Source: Chloroflexota bacterium (GTDB taxonomy: Bacteria; Chloroflexota; UBA11872; VXOZ01). From it: a stretch of 62,649 nucleotides of DNA. The position numbers and the translations under genes were made by a program. The stretch spans positions 1 to 62,649 of the forward strand of contig JAPPLM010000078.1 of the NCBI GenBank assembly GCA_028874195.1, in the 5' to 3' direction. The first letter of the stretch is position 1, and every line of letters begins with the position of its first letter. The notes under the pieces are model-generated. The model did no database searches and was not told the DNA's origin. It saw nothing but the letters and a program-made list of their open reading frames with translations. This document shows, piece after piece, positions 34,810 to 44,417 of this stretch.

Positions 34810-35745
34810 ATGCAACTGACCGGCATCTATCCACCACTTGCCACGCCTTTTGTTAACCAGGAACTCGCATTGGACCTCCTTGCGGAGAACGTCAGGAAAC
34901 TCGCGCCAACCGGTCTCACGGGCTTTGTTGCCCTTGGCTCCAATGGGGAGTTGCCTGCGCTCACGGAAGCAGAGAAACTGCACGTGCTCGAAACAGTCGT
35001 TACAAATTCCCCTGGGGACGCACAGGTGATCGTGGGCGTGGGCTACGAATCGACAAAGCAAGCGCTGGCCTTCATTTCGCAAGCCGCCGGGCGCGGCGCC
35101 CAGGCTGCTCTCGTGCTGCCGCCTTCCTACTATACGTCCGCTCTTACACCCGATGTTCTGCGCGACTACTACATCGCACTGGCGGATGAAGCTGACCTAC
35201 CGCTTCTGATCTACAACATGCCTGCCAACACCGGCATCAACCTGGGGCCGGACGTGGCCGTGCCGCTGGCCCAACACCCGCGCATCATTGGCATGAAGGA
35301 TAGCTCGGGCAACATCGTGCAGATCACCGACGTAATCCGGCAGACGCAAGACGAGGATTTTGCGGTCATGGCGGGATCCGCAAGTTTTCTCTTCACATCT
35401 CTCTGCGTGGGCGCCACCGGCGGGGTGGCTGCATTGGCAAACCTCGCACCACGAGAATGCGTGCAGCTCTTTGAGTACTTCAAGCGCGATGAAATCAGTC
35501 AAGCACGTGAGATGCAGTACCGGCTCATGGCCCCAAACGCCGCCGTGACGACGCGCTTCGGCGTTGCCGGCCTCAAGGCGGCCATGACCCTTTGCAGCTA
35601 CCACGGCGGTGAGCCCCGCCATCCGCTCGCGCCGCTGCCTCCTGATCAGCACGAAACAGTGCGCGCAATTCTTGCCGAGGCTCATTTGCTGCCTGCAGGC
35701 GAGCATCCCTCTGTAGTTGCCGCCAGCGCTTCTGCAGAACGCTAG
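34810..35745 (+). CDS. DapA/NanA-family lyase (aldolase)
   Basis: Class I aldolase-fold protein of 311 aa; AGGAG precedes ATG 34810. GIYPPLATPF is the family start; LPLLIYNMPANTGINLGPD holds the catalytic Tyr, and IIGMKDSSGNI the Schiff-base Lys (about residue 163). The family includes dihydrodipicolinate synthase, N-acetylneuraminate lyase and keto-deoxy sugar-acid aldolases. Given the divergent sugar dehydrogenase/isomerase pair, a catabolic keto-sugar-acid aldolase is as likely as lysine synthesis. Confidence 0.88.
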   Translation: MQLTGIYPPLATPFVNQELALDLLAENVRKLAPTGLTGFVALGSNGELPALTEAEKLHVLETVVTNSPGDAQVIVGVGYESTKQALAFISQAAGRGAQAALVLPPSYYTSALTPDVLRDYYIALADEADLPLLIYNMPANTGINLGPDVAVPLAQHPRIIGMKDSSGNIVQITDVIRQTQDEDFAVMAGSASFLFTSLCVGATGGVAALANLAPRECVQLFEYFKRDEISQAREMQYRLMAPNAAVTTRFGVAGLKAAMTLCSYHGGEPRHPLAPLPPDQHETVRAILAEAHLLPAGEHPSVVAASASAER

Positions 35746-36059
35746 AGCCGCTCTTTCCGACTTGACCGTAACGGGCAGGAGCCTTCTGCTTTGAAGTAGC
35801 AGCCGTCTACTAAAAAGTAGCAGCCATCTACGAAGGAGAAAGAGGCGAACCAAGCGTGGTGAAAACGTCTATTTAAAAGTCCAACAGCCCGTGCATTCGT
35901 TCAAGGGGAGATGCTGTTTCTGTATCTGCCGTATTAGATTGTGACAAAAGAAACCGAAATATGCTACTTTCTTCTTTAAATTACTTGACTAATTCCGAGA
36001 AAGAGTTTTATAATCGTAAAGAGTATGTTTAGACTTGACGTACCGAGGAGGAGTGAGCA
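35746..36059 (+). other. Upstream region of the PspC gene
   Basis: A 314-bp AT-rich gap. AAGTAGCAGCC(G/A)TCTAC occurs twice in tandem (35794-35811, 35815-35832). A strong promoter follows at 35985-36014, then GAGGAGGAG before the ATG. No gene was recognised. Confidence 0.7.
35985..36014 (+). promoter_or_regulatory. Sigma-70-type promoter for the PspC gene
   Basis: TTGACT at 35985-35990 and TATAAT at 36009-36014 with an 18-base spacer, 46 bases before the start codon. Confidence 0.75.
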
Positions 36060-37211
36060 ATGGCAGAGACGGTAGAACCCGCCGTGCGGCGCCTCATGCG
36101 GAGCCGGACCGACCGCACGTGCGCCGGTGTCTGTGGAGGCTTAGCGGAATACATCGATTGGGACCCCACCATCGTGCGTCTGCTCTGGATTCTCGCGCTC
36201 TTTCTCTCCGGCGGCATGGCACTCTTCGCATACCTTGTCTTCTGGATCGTTATGCCGGAAGCGCCCGCATACGCGCATGCGGATGCTGGCTTTGCGTGCG
36301 ACAACCGCCTCACACGCAGCCGCGACGAGCGCATGCTCGCCGGTGTGTGCGGCGGCCTGGCCGAATTCCTTGGCATGGATACGACATTGATGCGTGTGCT
36401 CTGGGTCGTTGCCACCTTCATCAGCGGCGGCGTAACGCTGATCGCCTATCCCATCTTCTGGCTGGTCATGCCCGAGAGCGGGCGGTTGACGTCGGCTGCG
36501 GACGATACCTTTCGTGACGTAGCGGACCGTGTTGACCCCATGGTGGAACGCATTGGTGACCGCGTGCGCGAGACGTTTAACAGAGAGCCGCGCACTGCCG
36601 ATCCCGCTGCCGCCAAGCGTAGCCAGGAACAGGAATTGGAGAATGAAATACTCGGCATCAGCGAGGAGGACCTCCAAGGAGAGCAGCAACAAGAGGCCGC
36701 AGCGCCCAAGGTCAAAGCGCAGCAACGCTGGCTGCCCTTGCTTGGGGCCGGACTGATCACTGTCGGCCTCATCGTTCTTGCGGGTAACGTGGACTGGCTG
36801 TGGTTCTCTCCTGAGAGTCTTGTAATCCTCGTCATTGGCGCGCTCTTGCTCTTCTACCGCAGCGGTGAGGAACCGCGACCGGCGTGGCGCACCTGGGTCG
36901 GCGGTGGCTTGGTCCTCCTCAGCACACTTACCTTGTTGGAGAGCCTGAGCCTCTTTTGGTTTTCCGATAGCATAATCCCCGTCGTCCTCATGATGGGAAT
37001 CGGCGGGGCGATGCTGGTGCATAGAAATCGTGTGGCGCCGCGACCGGCGTGGCGCACCTGGATCGGCGGTGGGTTGGTCGGCTTCGGCGCACTCATTCTG
37101 ATTGACGAACTCCTGCCCTCGTTTGTGTCTGATCTCACCTGGCCGCTCGCAATAATCGGCTTTGGCGCGCTGCTGCTCTGGCAATGGAGCCGCCGCAAGG
37201 CAGCAGGCTAA
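36060..37211 (+). CDS. Membrane protein with two PspC domains and LiaF-like tail
   Basis: Protein of 383 aa. Two PspC domains (residues about 8-65 and 82-140) each read R-S-R-x-[DE]-R-x-x-AGVCGGLAEY/F followed by a membrane hairpin ending FW-[IL]-VMPE. A charged linker (about 145-220) leads to a C-terminal half with about six short hydrophobic segments, as in LiaI/LiaF-like proteins. Within it the unit PRPAWRTW-[VI]-GGGLV occurs twice. PspC proteins sense envelope stress; this one has no PspA neighbour. It has a strong promoter and ribosome site, so it is probably well expressed. Confidence 0.88.
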   Translation: MAETVEPAVRRLMRSRTDRTCAGVCGGLAEYIDWDPTIVRLLWILALFLSGGMALFAYLVFWIVMPEAPAYAHADAGFACDNRLTRSRDERMLAGVCGGLAEFLGMDTTLMRVLWVVATFISGGVTLIAYPIFWLVMPESGRLTSAADDTFRDVADRVDPMVERIGDRVRETFNREPRTADPAAAKRSQEQELENEILGISEEDLQGEQQQEAAAPKVKAQQRWLPLLGAGLITVGLIVLAGNVDWLWFSPESLVILVIGALLLFYRSGEEPRPAWRTWVGGGLVLLSTLTLLESLSLFWFSDSIIPVVLMMGIGGAMLVHRNRVAPRPAWRTWIGGGLVGFGALILIDELLPSFVSDLTWPLAIIGFGALLLWQWSRRKAAG

Positions 37212-37250
37212 GTCACTTCTCGTCAATTGCGTTCTCTTTCGCGAAAACGT

Positions 37251-37278
37251 CAAGAGGGGTGTGACCACACCCCTCTTG
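37251..37278. terminator. Hairpin terminator after the PspC gene
   Basis: CAAGAGGGGTGTG pairs perfectly with CACACCCCTCTTG (13 bp, 2-base loop) about 40 bases after the stop. It lacks a long T run, so it may be bidirectional or act as a processing site. Confidence 0.65.
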
Positions 37279-37473
37279 CTATCTAACATGCACTCGTTCG
37301 TCTGTGAGCAGCCTTATGCAGGGTCACATCGTCGCACACGTGAAAGGTTGATGAGTGGCGGCACAATTCCCGTCATTAGCCCTGCCCAAATACCCTCCAA
37401 CCCAGTAATGCTTGCGGGGATCGGGGTGGCATTACCCGCACTCCGCATATGTTCAGCCGCTGCCAAACTCGCG

Positions 37474-38877
37474 TTAGCGCCACTCCTCCGGGCGACGGCT
37501 GTAGAGCTCATTCAGTTCTTCTGCGGCCAGGCGCATCGCCTCAGCAGCATCCATTTCACCCCTCAACGCCGCAAGAATATGCCCCCGACGCAGAATCTGC
37601 CAGGCTTCGCTCGTCTCCGGCGTCACCAGGCGGTCGTGACCGTCCGTCTCCCAGACGTGGGCCACTTCTAGCACCTTCGTCCCCTCAAAGCGCTGCAGCC
37701 ACTTGGGGTGCTTGCTCGCCCAGACCGTCGGCGGCCATGCAATCGCACCGAACTGGGGCGTTTCGACCAGCCCCTCTTCCGAATGGAACCACATGAGAAA
37801 GTCCCATGCCAGGTCCGGCACCTCCGAAAAGGTAAGAATGGAGTAGGCGTTGCCGCCCAGACTGGCCGTCTGCCGCACTCCGCGCGGCGGCGGCGCAAAG
37901 TCGAGTTTCTCCACCAGGGGAATATGCGCCTTGATGGTGTTGTGGCGGAAGATGCCGTTGAACTCCATCGCAACCATCTCCGCTTCCATGGGACGTATAC
38001 CGGTGGGAAGCGCCTGCCGGGCCTCGTCGGTTGGTGTAACTCGATGCTTGATGTGCAAGTCCACGTCAAAGCGGAAGCCACGAATCGCATTTTGGTCTTC
38101 CCCGAACACCGCGCGTGAACGGTCCTCGTTGACCAGTAGGCCGCCAAAATTGTAGACAAACGTGCCTGCCATGTAATGCAGACCGTTTTGTCCGATGAAT
38201 GCTGCCCACTTCTGGTCGTCAGCGTTGGTGAGCTTGACGCAGGCGTCCAGGAACTCGTCATAGGTCCAGTCTTTGTGCGGATAGGGTATACCCTTCTGGT
38301 CGAAGAGGTGCTTGTTGTACATCACCGCCTCGCCGCCTGACTGGAAGGGCAGCGCATAGAGCTTGCCCCGCCAAGACCAAGACTCGATGTCCGCCGCGAA
38401 GTAGGTCTCTACCGGCACGTTGCTGGACTTGAGAAGCTGGAACTTCTCTACGAACATGCCGTTGAGGCCGCCGGACAGCGCCCAGTTGTTCTGGTTATAG
38501 GTGATGTCCACCGTCGTCGTGCCGGCAGCGAATTCAGTGGTGCGCTTCTGCCACACTTCCCGGAATTCTTGCGGTGTTTCTATCGTGATACCCAGCGCCT
38601 CCGCTCCCGCCGCGAATGTCTGCGATAGCGCGGTCCAGCGCGCATCCTCCGGACTGTGATAGTTGGAGATGCGTAACACTTGGGGCTCGGCCTTGGGAGC
38701 CGTTTCCGCTTTAGCCTCCGCGTCCTTCTCCGCTGGCGCTGTCTCCTCAGCGGGTGTTGCGGCCACTGCGCCGCAAGCCGCGAGCAAGATGCCGGTCCCA
38801 CTGACCGCCGCGCCGCCGAGTAACACCCGTCGCGGAAGCCGTATCGGCTTTCCGCTCTGCCGTGTCTGTATGTCCAT
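37474..38877 (-). CDS. ABC transporter solute-binding lipoprotein (sugar type)
   Basis: Extracellular binding protein of 467 aa. The twin-arginine-like PRRVLLGGAAVSG is followed by the lipobox LAAC at residues about 31-34, then an Ala/Glu/Lys linker. The body matches family 1 sugar-binding proteins (NGLHYMAGTFVYNFGGLLVNED, LAWDFLMWFHSEEGL). AAGGAGG lies 8 bases before ATG 38877. No permease or ATPase adjoins it, so it is an orphan here. It is transcribed from an overlapping divergent promoter shared with the DegT gene. Confidence 0.9.
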   Translation of the reverse strand: MDIQTRQSGKPIRLPRRVLLGGAAVSGTGILLAACGAVAATPAEETAPAEKDAEAKAETAPKAEPQVLRISNYHSPEDARWTALSQTFAAGAEALGITIETPQEFREVWQKRTTEFAAGTTTVDITYNQNNWALSGGLNGMFVEKFQLLKSSNVPVETYFAADIESWSWRGKLYALPFQSGGEAVMYNKHLFDQKGIPYPHKDWTYDEFLDACVKLTNADDQKWAAFIGQNGLHYMAGTFVYNFGGLLVNEDRSRAVFGEDQNAIRGFRFDVDLHIKHRVTPTDEARQALPTGIRPMEAEMVAMEFNGIFRHNTIKAHIPLVEKLDFAPPPRGVRQTASLGGNAYSILTFSEVPDLAWDFLMWFHSEEGLVETPQFGAIAWPPTVWASKHPKWLQRFEGTKVLEVAHVWETDGHDRLVTPETSEAWQILRRGHILAALRGEMDAAEAMRLAAEELNELYSRRPEEWR

Positions 38878-38929
38878 CACGGTATCCTCCTTCTGGGATT
38901 CCGTACTTACACCGGGCAATGTCAATCGC

Positions 38930-38969
38930 TTGACAATGACATTCTATTATGCATAATAGTGTTAGTCAA
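38930..38969. promoter_or_regulatory. Overlapping divergent promoters with palindromic operator
   Basis: Plus strand: TTGACA at 38930-38935 and CATAAT at 38952-38957 (16-base spacer). Minus strand: TTGACT at 38969-38964 and TAGAAT at 38946-38941 (17-base spacer). The perfect palindrome CTATTATGCATAATAG (38944-38959) covers parts of both -10 regions, so one regulator bound there could block both genes. Confidence 0.6.
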
Positions 38970-39000
38970 GCGTTTAAGACAACTTTGAAAGAGGAATTTC

Positions 39001-40293
39001 ATGGCAAAGACCCTTAGTCCGGCGTCCGTTTTGGCCATTGACGGCGGGCCCAAAGCAGTTACCGCTCCGATTGACGACCGCTGGGAGCGGGTGACCGACC
39101 TGGAAAAGGAATTTGTGCTGCGGGTGATGGATGACTTTGGCGACGCCTACGCCGAACTGGACCGGTTTGAGCAAGAGTGGCGGGAGTTCATCGGCACCAA
39201 GCATGCCCTCGTCATGTGCAACGGCACGGCCACCATCCACTCCGCGATCTTTGCGGCGGGCGCGCATGCCGGCAAAGAGGTGATTGTGCCTTCTGTGACG
39301 TGGCACGCAAGTATCAGCCCCATCTTGCATTGCGGCGCCACACCGGTGTTCTGCGATGCTGATCCCGACACCTTCTGTGCCGACCCGGACGACGTCAGAC
39401 GCAAGATTACCGACCGCACCTGCGCTATCGTCGTTACGCACGTCTACGGCAACCCGGCGGACCTCGACGCCTTCCGGGACATCGTCGACGGCACTGACAT
39501 CATCCTCATCGAGGACGCCTCTCACGCCCACGGCGCGACCTGGGACGGCAAACCGGTCGGCTCGTTCGGCCACATCGGCTGCTTCAGCCTGCAGAAGGGC
39601 AAAGCCATGACCGGCATCGAAGCCGGCGTCGCCGTGACCGATGATGACGCGCTCTACGACCGCATGCTGGCGCTCGGCCAGTACGGGCGCTGCGGCAAGC
39701 TCTGGTCAACGGCCGAGTTCGCGGACCTGCGCAACATGGGGCTGGGGGTCAAGTACCGAGCCAATCCGCTCGCCATCGGCATGGTGCGCGCCCAGTTCCG
39801 GCGGCTGCCGGAAATGAACGAAAAGCGCCGGGCGTGGTTCGACCGGCTCGACTCTCTGCTGAGCGCCATTCCCGGTGTGAACCCTCAAAAGGTCTATCCC
39901 CAAGCGGTGCGCGGCGGATTGGTGCACTACGCCGGGACCCTCGACACTGAGGCCATCGGCGTCCCCGCAGATACCCTTCTCACGGCGTTGGTCGCTGAAG
40001 GCGTGCAAACGAAGCCGGAAATCACGCCGTTCGGCTATGGCGTCATGCACCTGGAACCGCTCTTCAACGACTATGCCCTTGACGGCGTGGGCGGGCCGTG
40101 GAAAGACATACCGGCCAGCGAACGCTCGCGCAGGCAGCGCGGCTACTTGCCCGTGAGCGAACGCATCCACGGTTCGGCCTTCTGGATCAGGACCCCCGTG
40201 GACCCGAATCCGGAGTGGGTAGAGCAGGTCGGTGACGCGTTTCGCAAGGTGATCGCCAACGCCGACCGCCTGGCAGAGCTTGCACCGGCGTGA
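39001..40293 (+). CDS. DegT/DnrJ/EryC1/StrS-family aminotransferase
   Basis: PLP enzyme of 430 aa. ALVMCNGTATIHSAIFAAG, VIVPSVTWHASISPILHCGA and LIEDASHAHGA (PLP Asp) are typical. The Schiff-base Lys is in GCFSLQKGKAMTGIEAG (about residue 200). Members usually transaminate keto-sugars; the close relatives with a WHA motif include glutamine:scyllo-inosose-type enzymes. GAGG precedes the ATG. It is divergent from the sugar-binding protein with shared control, which favours a role in sugar or inositol metabolism. Confidence 0.92.
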   Translation: MAKTLSPASVLAIDGGPKAVTAPIDDRWERVTDLEKEFVLRVMDDFGDAYAELDRFEQEWREFIGTKHALVMCNGTATIHSAIFAAGAHAGKEVIVPSVTWHASISPILHCGATPVFCDADPDTFCADPDDVRRKITDRTCAIVVTHVYGNPADLDAFRDIVDGTDIILIEDASHAHGATWDGKPVGSFGHIGCFSLQKGKAMTGIEAGVAVTDDDALYDRMLALGQYGRCGKLWSTAEFADLRNMGLGVKYRANPLAIGMVRAQFRRLPEMNEKRRAWFDRLDSLLSAIPGVNPQKVYPQAVRGGLVHYAGTLDTEAIGVPADTLLTALVAEGVQTKPEITPFGYGVMHLEPLFNDYALDGVGGPWKDIPASERSRRQRGYLPVSERIHGSAFWIRTPVDPNPEWVEQVGDAFRKVIANADRLAELAPA

Positions 40294-40605
40294 ACCTATG
40301 AAGTGCGCTGATAAGGGTCACATTGCTGGAGGGAAGTAGGGGCGAGAGCGCGAACCGTGCCATCTAGTCACTTGGACCCGGTTAGCATAACCGGGTCCAA
40401 GGAATCGCTTAGTCTGCAAGCAGCGGACGAAGGTATAGGTGGAGTTGCCAGTATCCGGTAGCGCAGGTTTGAAACCTGCGCCAGCGTCACTGCAGCATTT
40501 GGCAATCGCGCCAACGTGGCTGAAAAAGCGGGACAAGGATGTTCGACTGCTAGCAATGGCAGCGACGATACTTTCCTAACCTGACCGCCCTAAACGACCT
40601 CACAA
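40294..40605. other. Intergenic region with strong hairpin and family C repeat
   Basis: A 312-bp gap between convergent genes. A 14-bp perfect stem lies at 40371-40401 (CTTGGACCCGGTTA, loop GCA), without a T tail, followed by a family C repeat at 40457-40483. No gene was recognised. Confidence 0.65.
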
Positions 40606-42324
40606 TCAGCCACTTACTGCTCGGCAGCGTTCCGTGGCTTCCCGGTCCAATTCACCCGCAGCCGTCACCACGACCCCGTAGACCTCCCGGGCGCGCTCAG
40701 GCGACACCTTCTCATTGCGCACGTCTTCCAGCACCAACTGCGCATCTCGTTCGAGAGGGTCCCCCCAACCACCAGCCCCTGAGACCATGTGCCGGAATAG
40801 GTCGTCTTCATAGATCGTCTCGGTTGCTTTACTCGTCAGCACGCGCGCTTCTGTGTCAGGATTGAGGATGTTCCGTGACGGCGCGCCAGGCTGACCGCCC
40901 GCCAAGCCGTAGGCATGCTTCTTATGTCGATCTGAACGCAGTTGTAGCGTGGCGCGGCGCTCCCGCAGGCGATAATCACGCACCAATGCCAGACCGCCGC
41001 GATACTTCCCGGCCCCTTCCGAATCCGGTACATAGCCGTAGCGCTCGATGCGCAAAGGCAGCTCCGCTTCCACGACCTCGACCGGGTTATTTGAAAAATT
41101 CACGACGATGCTCGCCATGGCGTCGGTACCGTCGCTCCAGGGCTTGCCGCCCCACGAGCCAAAGAGGAATTCGAGGTAGACAAACGGGTTGCCGTCATCG
41201 TCGTAGCCGCCGATACTCACGCCGGTATCGCCGCCCACCTCGCACGCCGGTATGCGCTCCGGCGCCAGCTTGGCAAGCGCGCCCATCACCGCATTGGCGG
41301 TGCGGTAGCCGGTGAGGCCGCGCGCCGCCACCGGCGCGGGCATGCTGGGATTGATGACCGAACTCTCCGGCGCGATCACCTCTATGGGGCGGAAATACCC
41401 CTCGTTATTCGGGATTTCTTCACCCATGAGGCTGCGCACACAGGCGTAGACCGCCGAGCGCGTGAACGGAATCGGGGAATTGATGCCGCCGCGCACCTGG
41501 GGCGACGTGCCGGCAAAGTCTACCGTCATCGAATCGCCGTGCACCTTCACCGTGACGGCAATGGGGATGGGTCCCGGGTCGAAACCGTCATCGTCAATGT
41601 AGTCGGTGAACGCGTATTCACCGTCGGGCAGATCAGCAATGGCCTGCCGCGCCAGCCGTTCCGTGTAGTCCAGCAGTGCCGAGAAACGGGACTGTAGCTC
41701 CTCCTGTCCGTACCGGGCAAAGAGGGACTTCACGCGCCGTTCGCCCACGTGACAGGCGGAGAGTTGCGCGCGTAAGTCACCCAACACTAGCCGCGGCACG
41801 CGCACATTCGCCCGCATCAGTTCAAAGACCGCTTCGTTCGGTTCACCGGCGGCATAGAGCTTGAGCGGCGGAATGCGGATGCCTTCCTGGAAGATTTCGG
41901 TAGCGTCACAGCCGTTGCCGCCTGCCACCATGCCGCCCACGTCGGCGTGATGCGCAATTGAAACCAAGAAACAGGCAAGTTCGCCTTCCAAATGAATCGG
42001 CTTGAAGATGTAGATATCAGGCAAATGCGTGCCACCGGCGTACGGATCGTTGAGCATATAGACGTCGCCTGGCTGCACGTCGCCGCCAAACGTCGCGAAA
42101 ATGCTCTCCATGGCATGGGGCACTGAACCGAGATGCAGCGGGAGAGTCAGTCCCTGGGCAATGAGCTCGCCGCTGGGCTGGCAGAGCGCGGTGGAAAAGT
42201 CCATGCTGTTCTTGAGGTTGTTCGAATACGCCGTGCGCAGCACGGTCATCGCCATCTCATCCACCAGCGATTCCAGCGCATTCTTGAGGATTTCCGTTTC
42301 AACCGGGTCGAACTCTCGGTTCAC
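40606..42324 (-). CDS. Hydantoinase B / oxoprolinase-family subunit HyuB
   Basis: Protein of 572 aa of the hydantoinase B family. FDPVETEILKNALESLVDEM is the standard start; ALCQPSGELIAQGLTLPLHLG, DVYMLNDPYAGGTHLPD and IAHHADVGG with metal-binding residues follow. The GTG start overlaps the TGA of hyuA as GTGA, with GAGGAG five bases upstream; the longer frame is rejected. With HyuA it forms an ATP-dependent enzyme opening hydantoin, oxoproline or acetone-like substrates. Substrate unknown. Confidence 0.93.
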   Translation of the reverse strand: MNREFDPVETEILKNALESLVDEMAMTVLRTAYSNNLKNSMDFSTALCQPSGELIAQGLTLPLHLGSVPHAMESIFATFGGDVQPGDVYMLNDPYAGGTHLPDIYIFKPIHLEGELACFLVSIAHHADVGGMVAGGNGCDATEIFQEGIRIPPLKLYAAGEPNEAVFELMRANVRVPRLVLGDLRAQLSACHVGERRVKSLFARYGQEELQSRFSALLDYTERLARQAIADLPDGEYAFTDYIDDDGFDPGPIPIAVTVKVHGDSMTVDFAGTSPQVRGGINSPIPFTRSAVYACVRSLMGEEIPNNEGYFRPIEVIAPESSVINPSMPAPVAARGLTGYRTANAVMGALAKLAPERIPACEVGGDTGVSIGGYDDDGNPFVYLEFLFGSWGGKPWSDGTDAMASIVVNFSNNPVEVVEAELPLRIERYGYVPDSEGAGKYRGGLALVRDYRLRERRATLQLRSDRHKKHAYGLAGGQPGAPSRNILNPDTEARVLTSKATETIYEDDLFRHMVSGAGGWGDPLERDAQLVLEDVRNEKVSPERAREVYGVVVTAAGELDREATERCRAVSG

Positions 42325-44414
42325 GTCCGCTCCTCTCCCACGGTGATCACCACATTGTCCCAGGCGTCTCGTCTGGCTGTACAATTGGGCGGCACCAGAA
42401 TAGTCGTGTCGTATTCTTCGACGATCAGTGGGCCAGGTCGGTCACTCGTCGCCAACTCATGGCGCGCAAGCAGGGGTACCGTCCTCTGCCCAATTGCGGC
42501 GCCGAAATATGCCGCCCGCTCTCTCGGTCCTTCCAGTTCGCCTTTCGCGACTGCTGTGCTGCCCCAGCGGTGGGCTCCCTCCCGCGGCAGCGTCACCTCA
42601 ACTCGCAGGTTGACGAGTTCCACGGGGTCGTCAGGAGCCTTGTGTCCATAGGTGCGCTCATGTTCGCGCTCGAATGCCTTCCGCATCACCGCCGGCTTCG
42701 ATTCTTCGAAAGGAATCGTCAGTTCAAAAGACTGTCCGGTATAGCGCAGGTCCGCAAAGCGCTGCCAATTGCCTTCTCGCCGCGCCGCGCCGCTCGCTCC
42801 TAATTCGGCAGACAAGCGGGACTCCAGCGCCTGATACTGGCCATCAAGTTCCTCTTCGCTCACTCTATCTAAAGGCAGTAATACCGTCTGCACCGCATGC
42901 TGTGCCACGTCCACGCAAAGCAGACCCAGCGAACTGAAGAGACCGGGAAACGGCGGCACCACGACCTGCCCCACGCCAAGCTCCTGCGCCATTTCGGCGG
43001 CGTGCAACGGCCCGCTGCCGCCAAACGCGAACAGCACGAAGTCCGCAGGCGAACGTCCACGCTCCACCGTAACGGCTCGGACGGCGCGGCTCATGTGCGA
43101 CACCGCAATGCGATGGATACCGAGAGCCGCATCCTCGACACTGAGGTCAAGCGGAGCAGCCAGTTTATCTTTCAGCGTAGATCGCGCGTGTGCAGCGTCT
43201 ATAGGCAACTCACCGCCCAGGAAGTGCGTCGGGTTCAAGTAGCCGAGTGCAACATTGGCATCGGTAAGCGTCGGCTCTTCACCGCCTTGGGCGTAGCAGA
43301 CGGGGCCGGGTTCGGCGCCCGCGCTGTGAGGCCCAACACGCAAGCCGCCGGCCGGGTCGATCCACGCGATGCTGCCGCCGCCTGCACCAACTTCCGCGAT
43401 ATCGATGGCCGGCACGCGCAGCGCGTAGCCCGCGCCCCGTTGCAGCCGTGCGCTGAGGCTAATGCCACCGCCAACCTCGTAGTCGTTTGTGCGTGTAATG
43501 CGGCCGTCCTCGACCACCGAGGCCTTGGCCGTCGTGCCCCCCATGTCAAGCGTAATCACGTTCCCGGCTTCCATCGCATTTGCCAGCGAAAGCGCGCCCA
43601 TCACACCGGCGGCAGGACCAGACTCAATCACATGAATTGGCTGCTCCGCGGCCTTGGCGGCGCCCATCATGCCTCCAGCGGACTGCATCATGTACACCGG
43701 CGCCGTGATGCGCCGCTCGTTGAGAGAGTCGTGGAGACGTTTGAGGTACGAGCGCATGACCGGCGCGATGTATGCATTGATCACCGTTGTGCTCGTGCGC
43801 TCGTATTCGCGGATTTCGGGCAGCACCTGGGATGAAAGGGAAACAAAAACGTCAGGCGCCGCCGCGTGAAGGAGCTCGCCAATGCGTTCTTCGTGAGCGG
43901 AGTTGCGGTAGGCGTTTATGAGGCACACCGCAATCGAATGCACGTCCGCGTCGAGCAAGCGTGCTATCGCTTCATGGACGCTGCCCTCATCGAGTTCGCG
44001 CACAACGTCGCCGTGGGTATCGACACGCTCGCCGACCTCGCGCCGCAGCGCGCGCGGGACCAGCGGCTGCGGCGGCTCCCAGTGCAGGTCGTAGAGGCGC
44101 GGCATGCGCAAGCGCCGGATTTCCAACACGTCGCGAAAGCCCGCCGTCGTGATGAGGGCGGTCAGCGCGCCTTTGCCTTCCAGGATCGCGTTGGTTGCCA
44201 CTGTCGTAGCGTGGATAACTTCGTGGATATCCGCACTCCGGGAATCCGTCTCACGAATGAGGGAGTCCAGTCCCTGGACAATGCCTTGGGCAAAATCATC
44301 GGCGGTGGAAGATACCTTGGTCCATGCCCGCAGACCCTGGGAATCCATGAAGACGAGGTCGGTGAAGGTACCGCCGATATCGACACCGACGCGCAGAGAT
44401 GATTCCACAGGCAT
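42321..44414 (-). CDS. Hydantoinase A / oxoprolinase-family subunit HyuA
   Basis: ATPase-fold subunit of 697 aa. RVGVDIGGTFTDLVFMD is the phosphate loop; VIHATTVATNAILEGKGA, YMMQSAGGMMGAA, VIESGPAAGVMGALSLA, ITLDMGGTTAKASVVEDGR and FAFGGSGPLHAAEMAQELG follow in family order. Full length. It starts 3 bases after the racemase stop and overlaps hyuB, so all three genes form one operon. Confidence 0.95.
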   Translation of the reverse strand: MPVESSLRVGVDIGGTFTDLVFMDSQGLRAWTKVSSTADDFAQGIVQGLDSLIRETDSRSADIHEVIHATTVATNAILEGKGALTALITTAGFRDVLEIRRLRMPRLYDLHWEPPQPLVPRALRREVGERVDTHGDVVRELDEGSVHEAIARLLDADVHSIAVCLINAYRNSAHEERIGELLHAAAPDVFVSLSSQVLPEIREYERTSTTVINAYIAPVMRSYLKRLHDSLNERRITAPVYMMQSAGGMMGAAKAAEQPIHVIESGPAAGVMGALSLANAMEAGNVITLDMGGTTAKASVVEDGRITRTNDYEVGGGISLSARLQRGAGYALRVPAIDIAEVGAGGGSIAWIDPAGGLRVGPHSAGAEPGPVCYAQGGEEPTLTDANVALGYLNPTHFLGGELPIDAAHARSTLKDKLAAPLDLSVEDAALGIHRIAVSHMSRAVRAVTVERGRSPADFVLFAFGGSGPLHAAEMAQELGVGQVVVPPFPGLFSSLGLLCVDVAQHAVQTVLLPLDRVSEEELDGQYQALESRLSAELGASGAARREGNWQRFADLRYTGQSFELTIPFEESKPAVMRKAFEREHERTYGHKAPDDPVELVNLRVEVTLPREGAHRWGSTAVAKGELEGPRERAAYFGAAIGQRTVPLLARHELATSDRPGPLIVEEYDTTILVPPNCTARRDAWDNVVITVGEERT

Positions 44415-44417
44415 TGC

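Noticed and set aside
42897-43835. 312-aa plus-strand frame
   Set aside because: Lies wholly antisense to hyuA, is rich in Arg/His from GC-skewed codons and shows no motif; a shadow frame.
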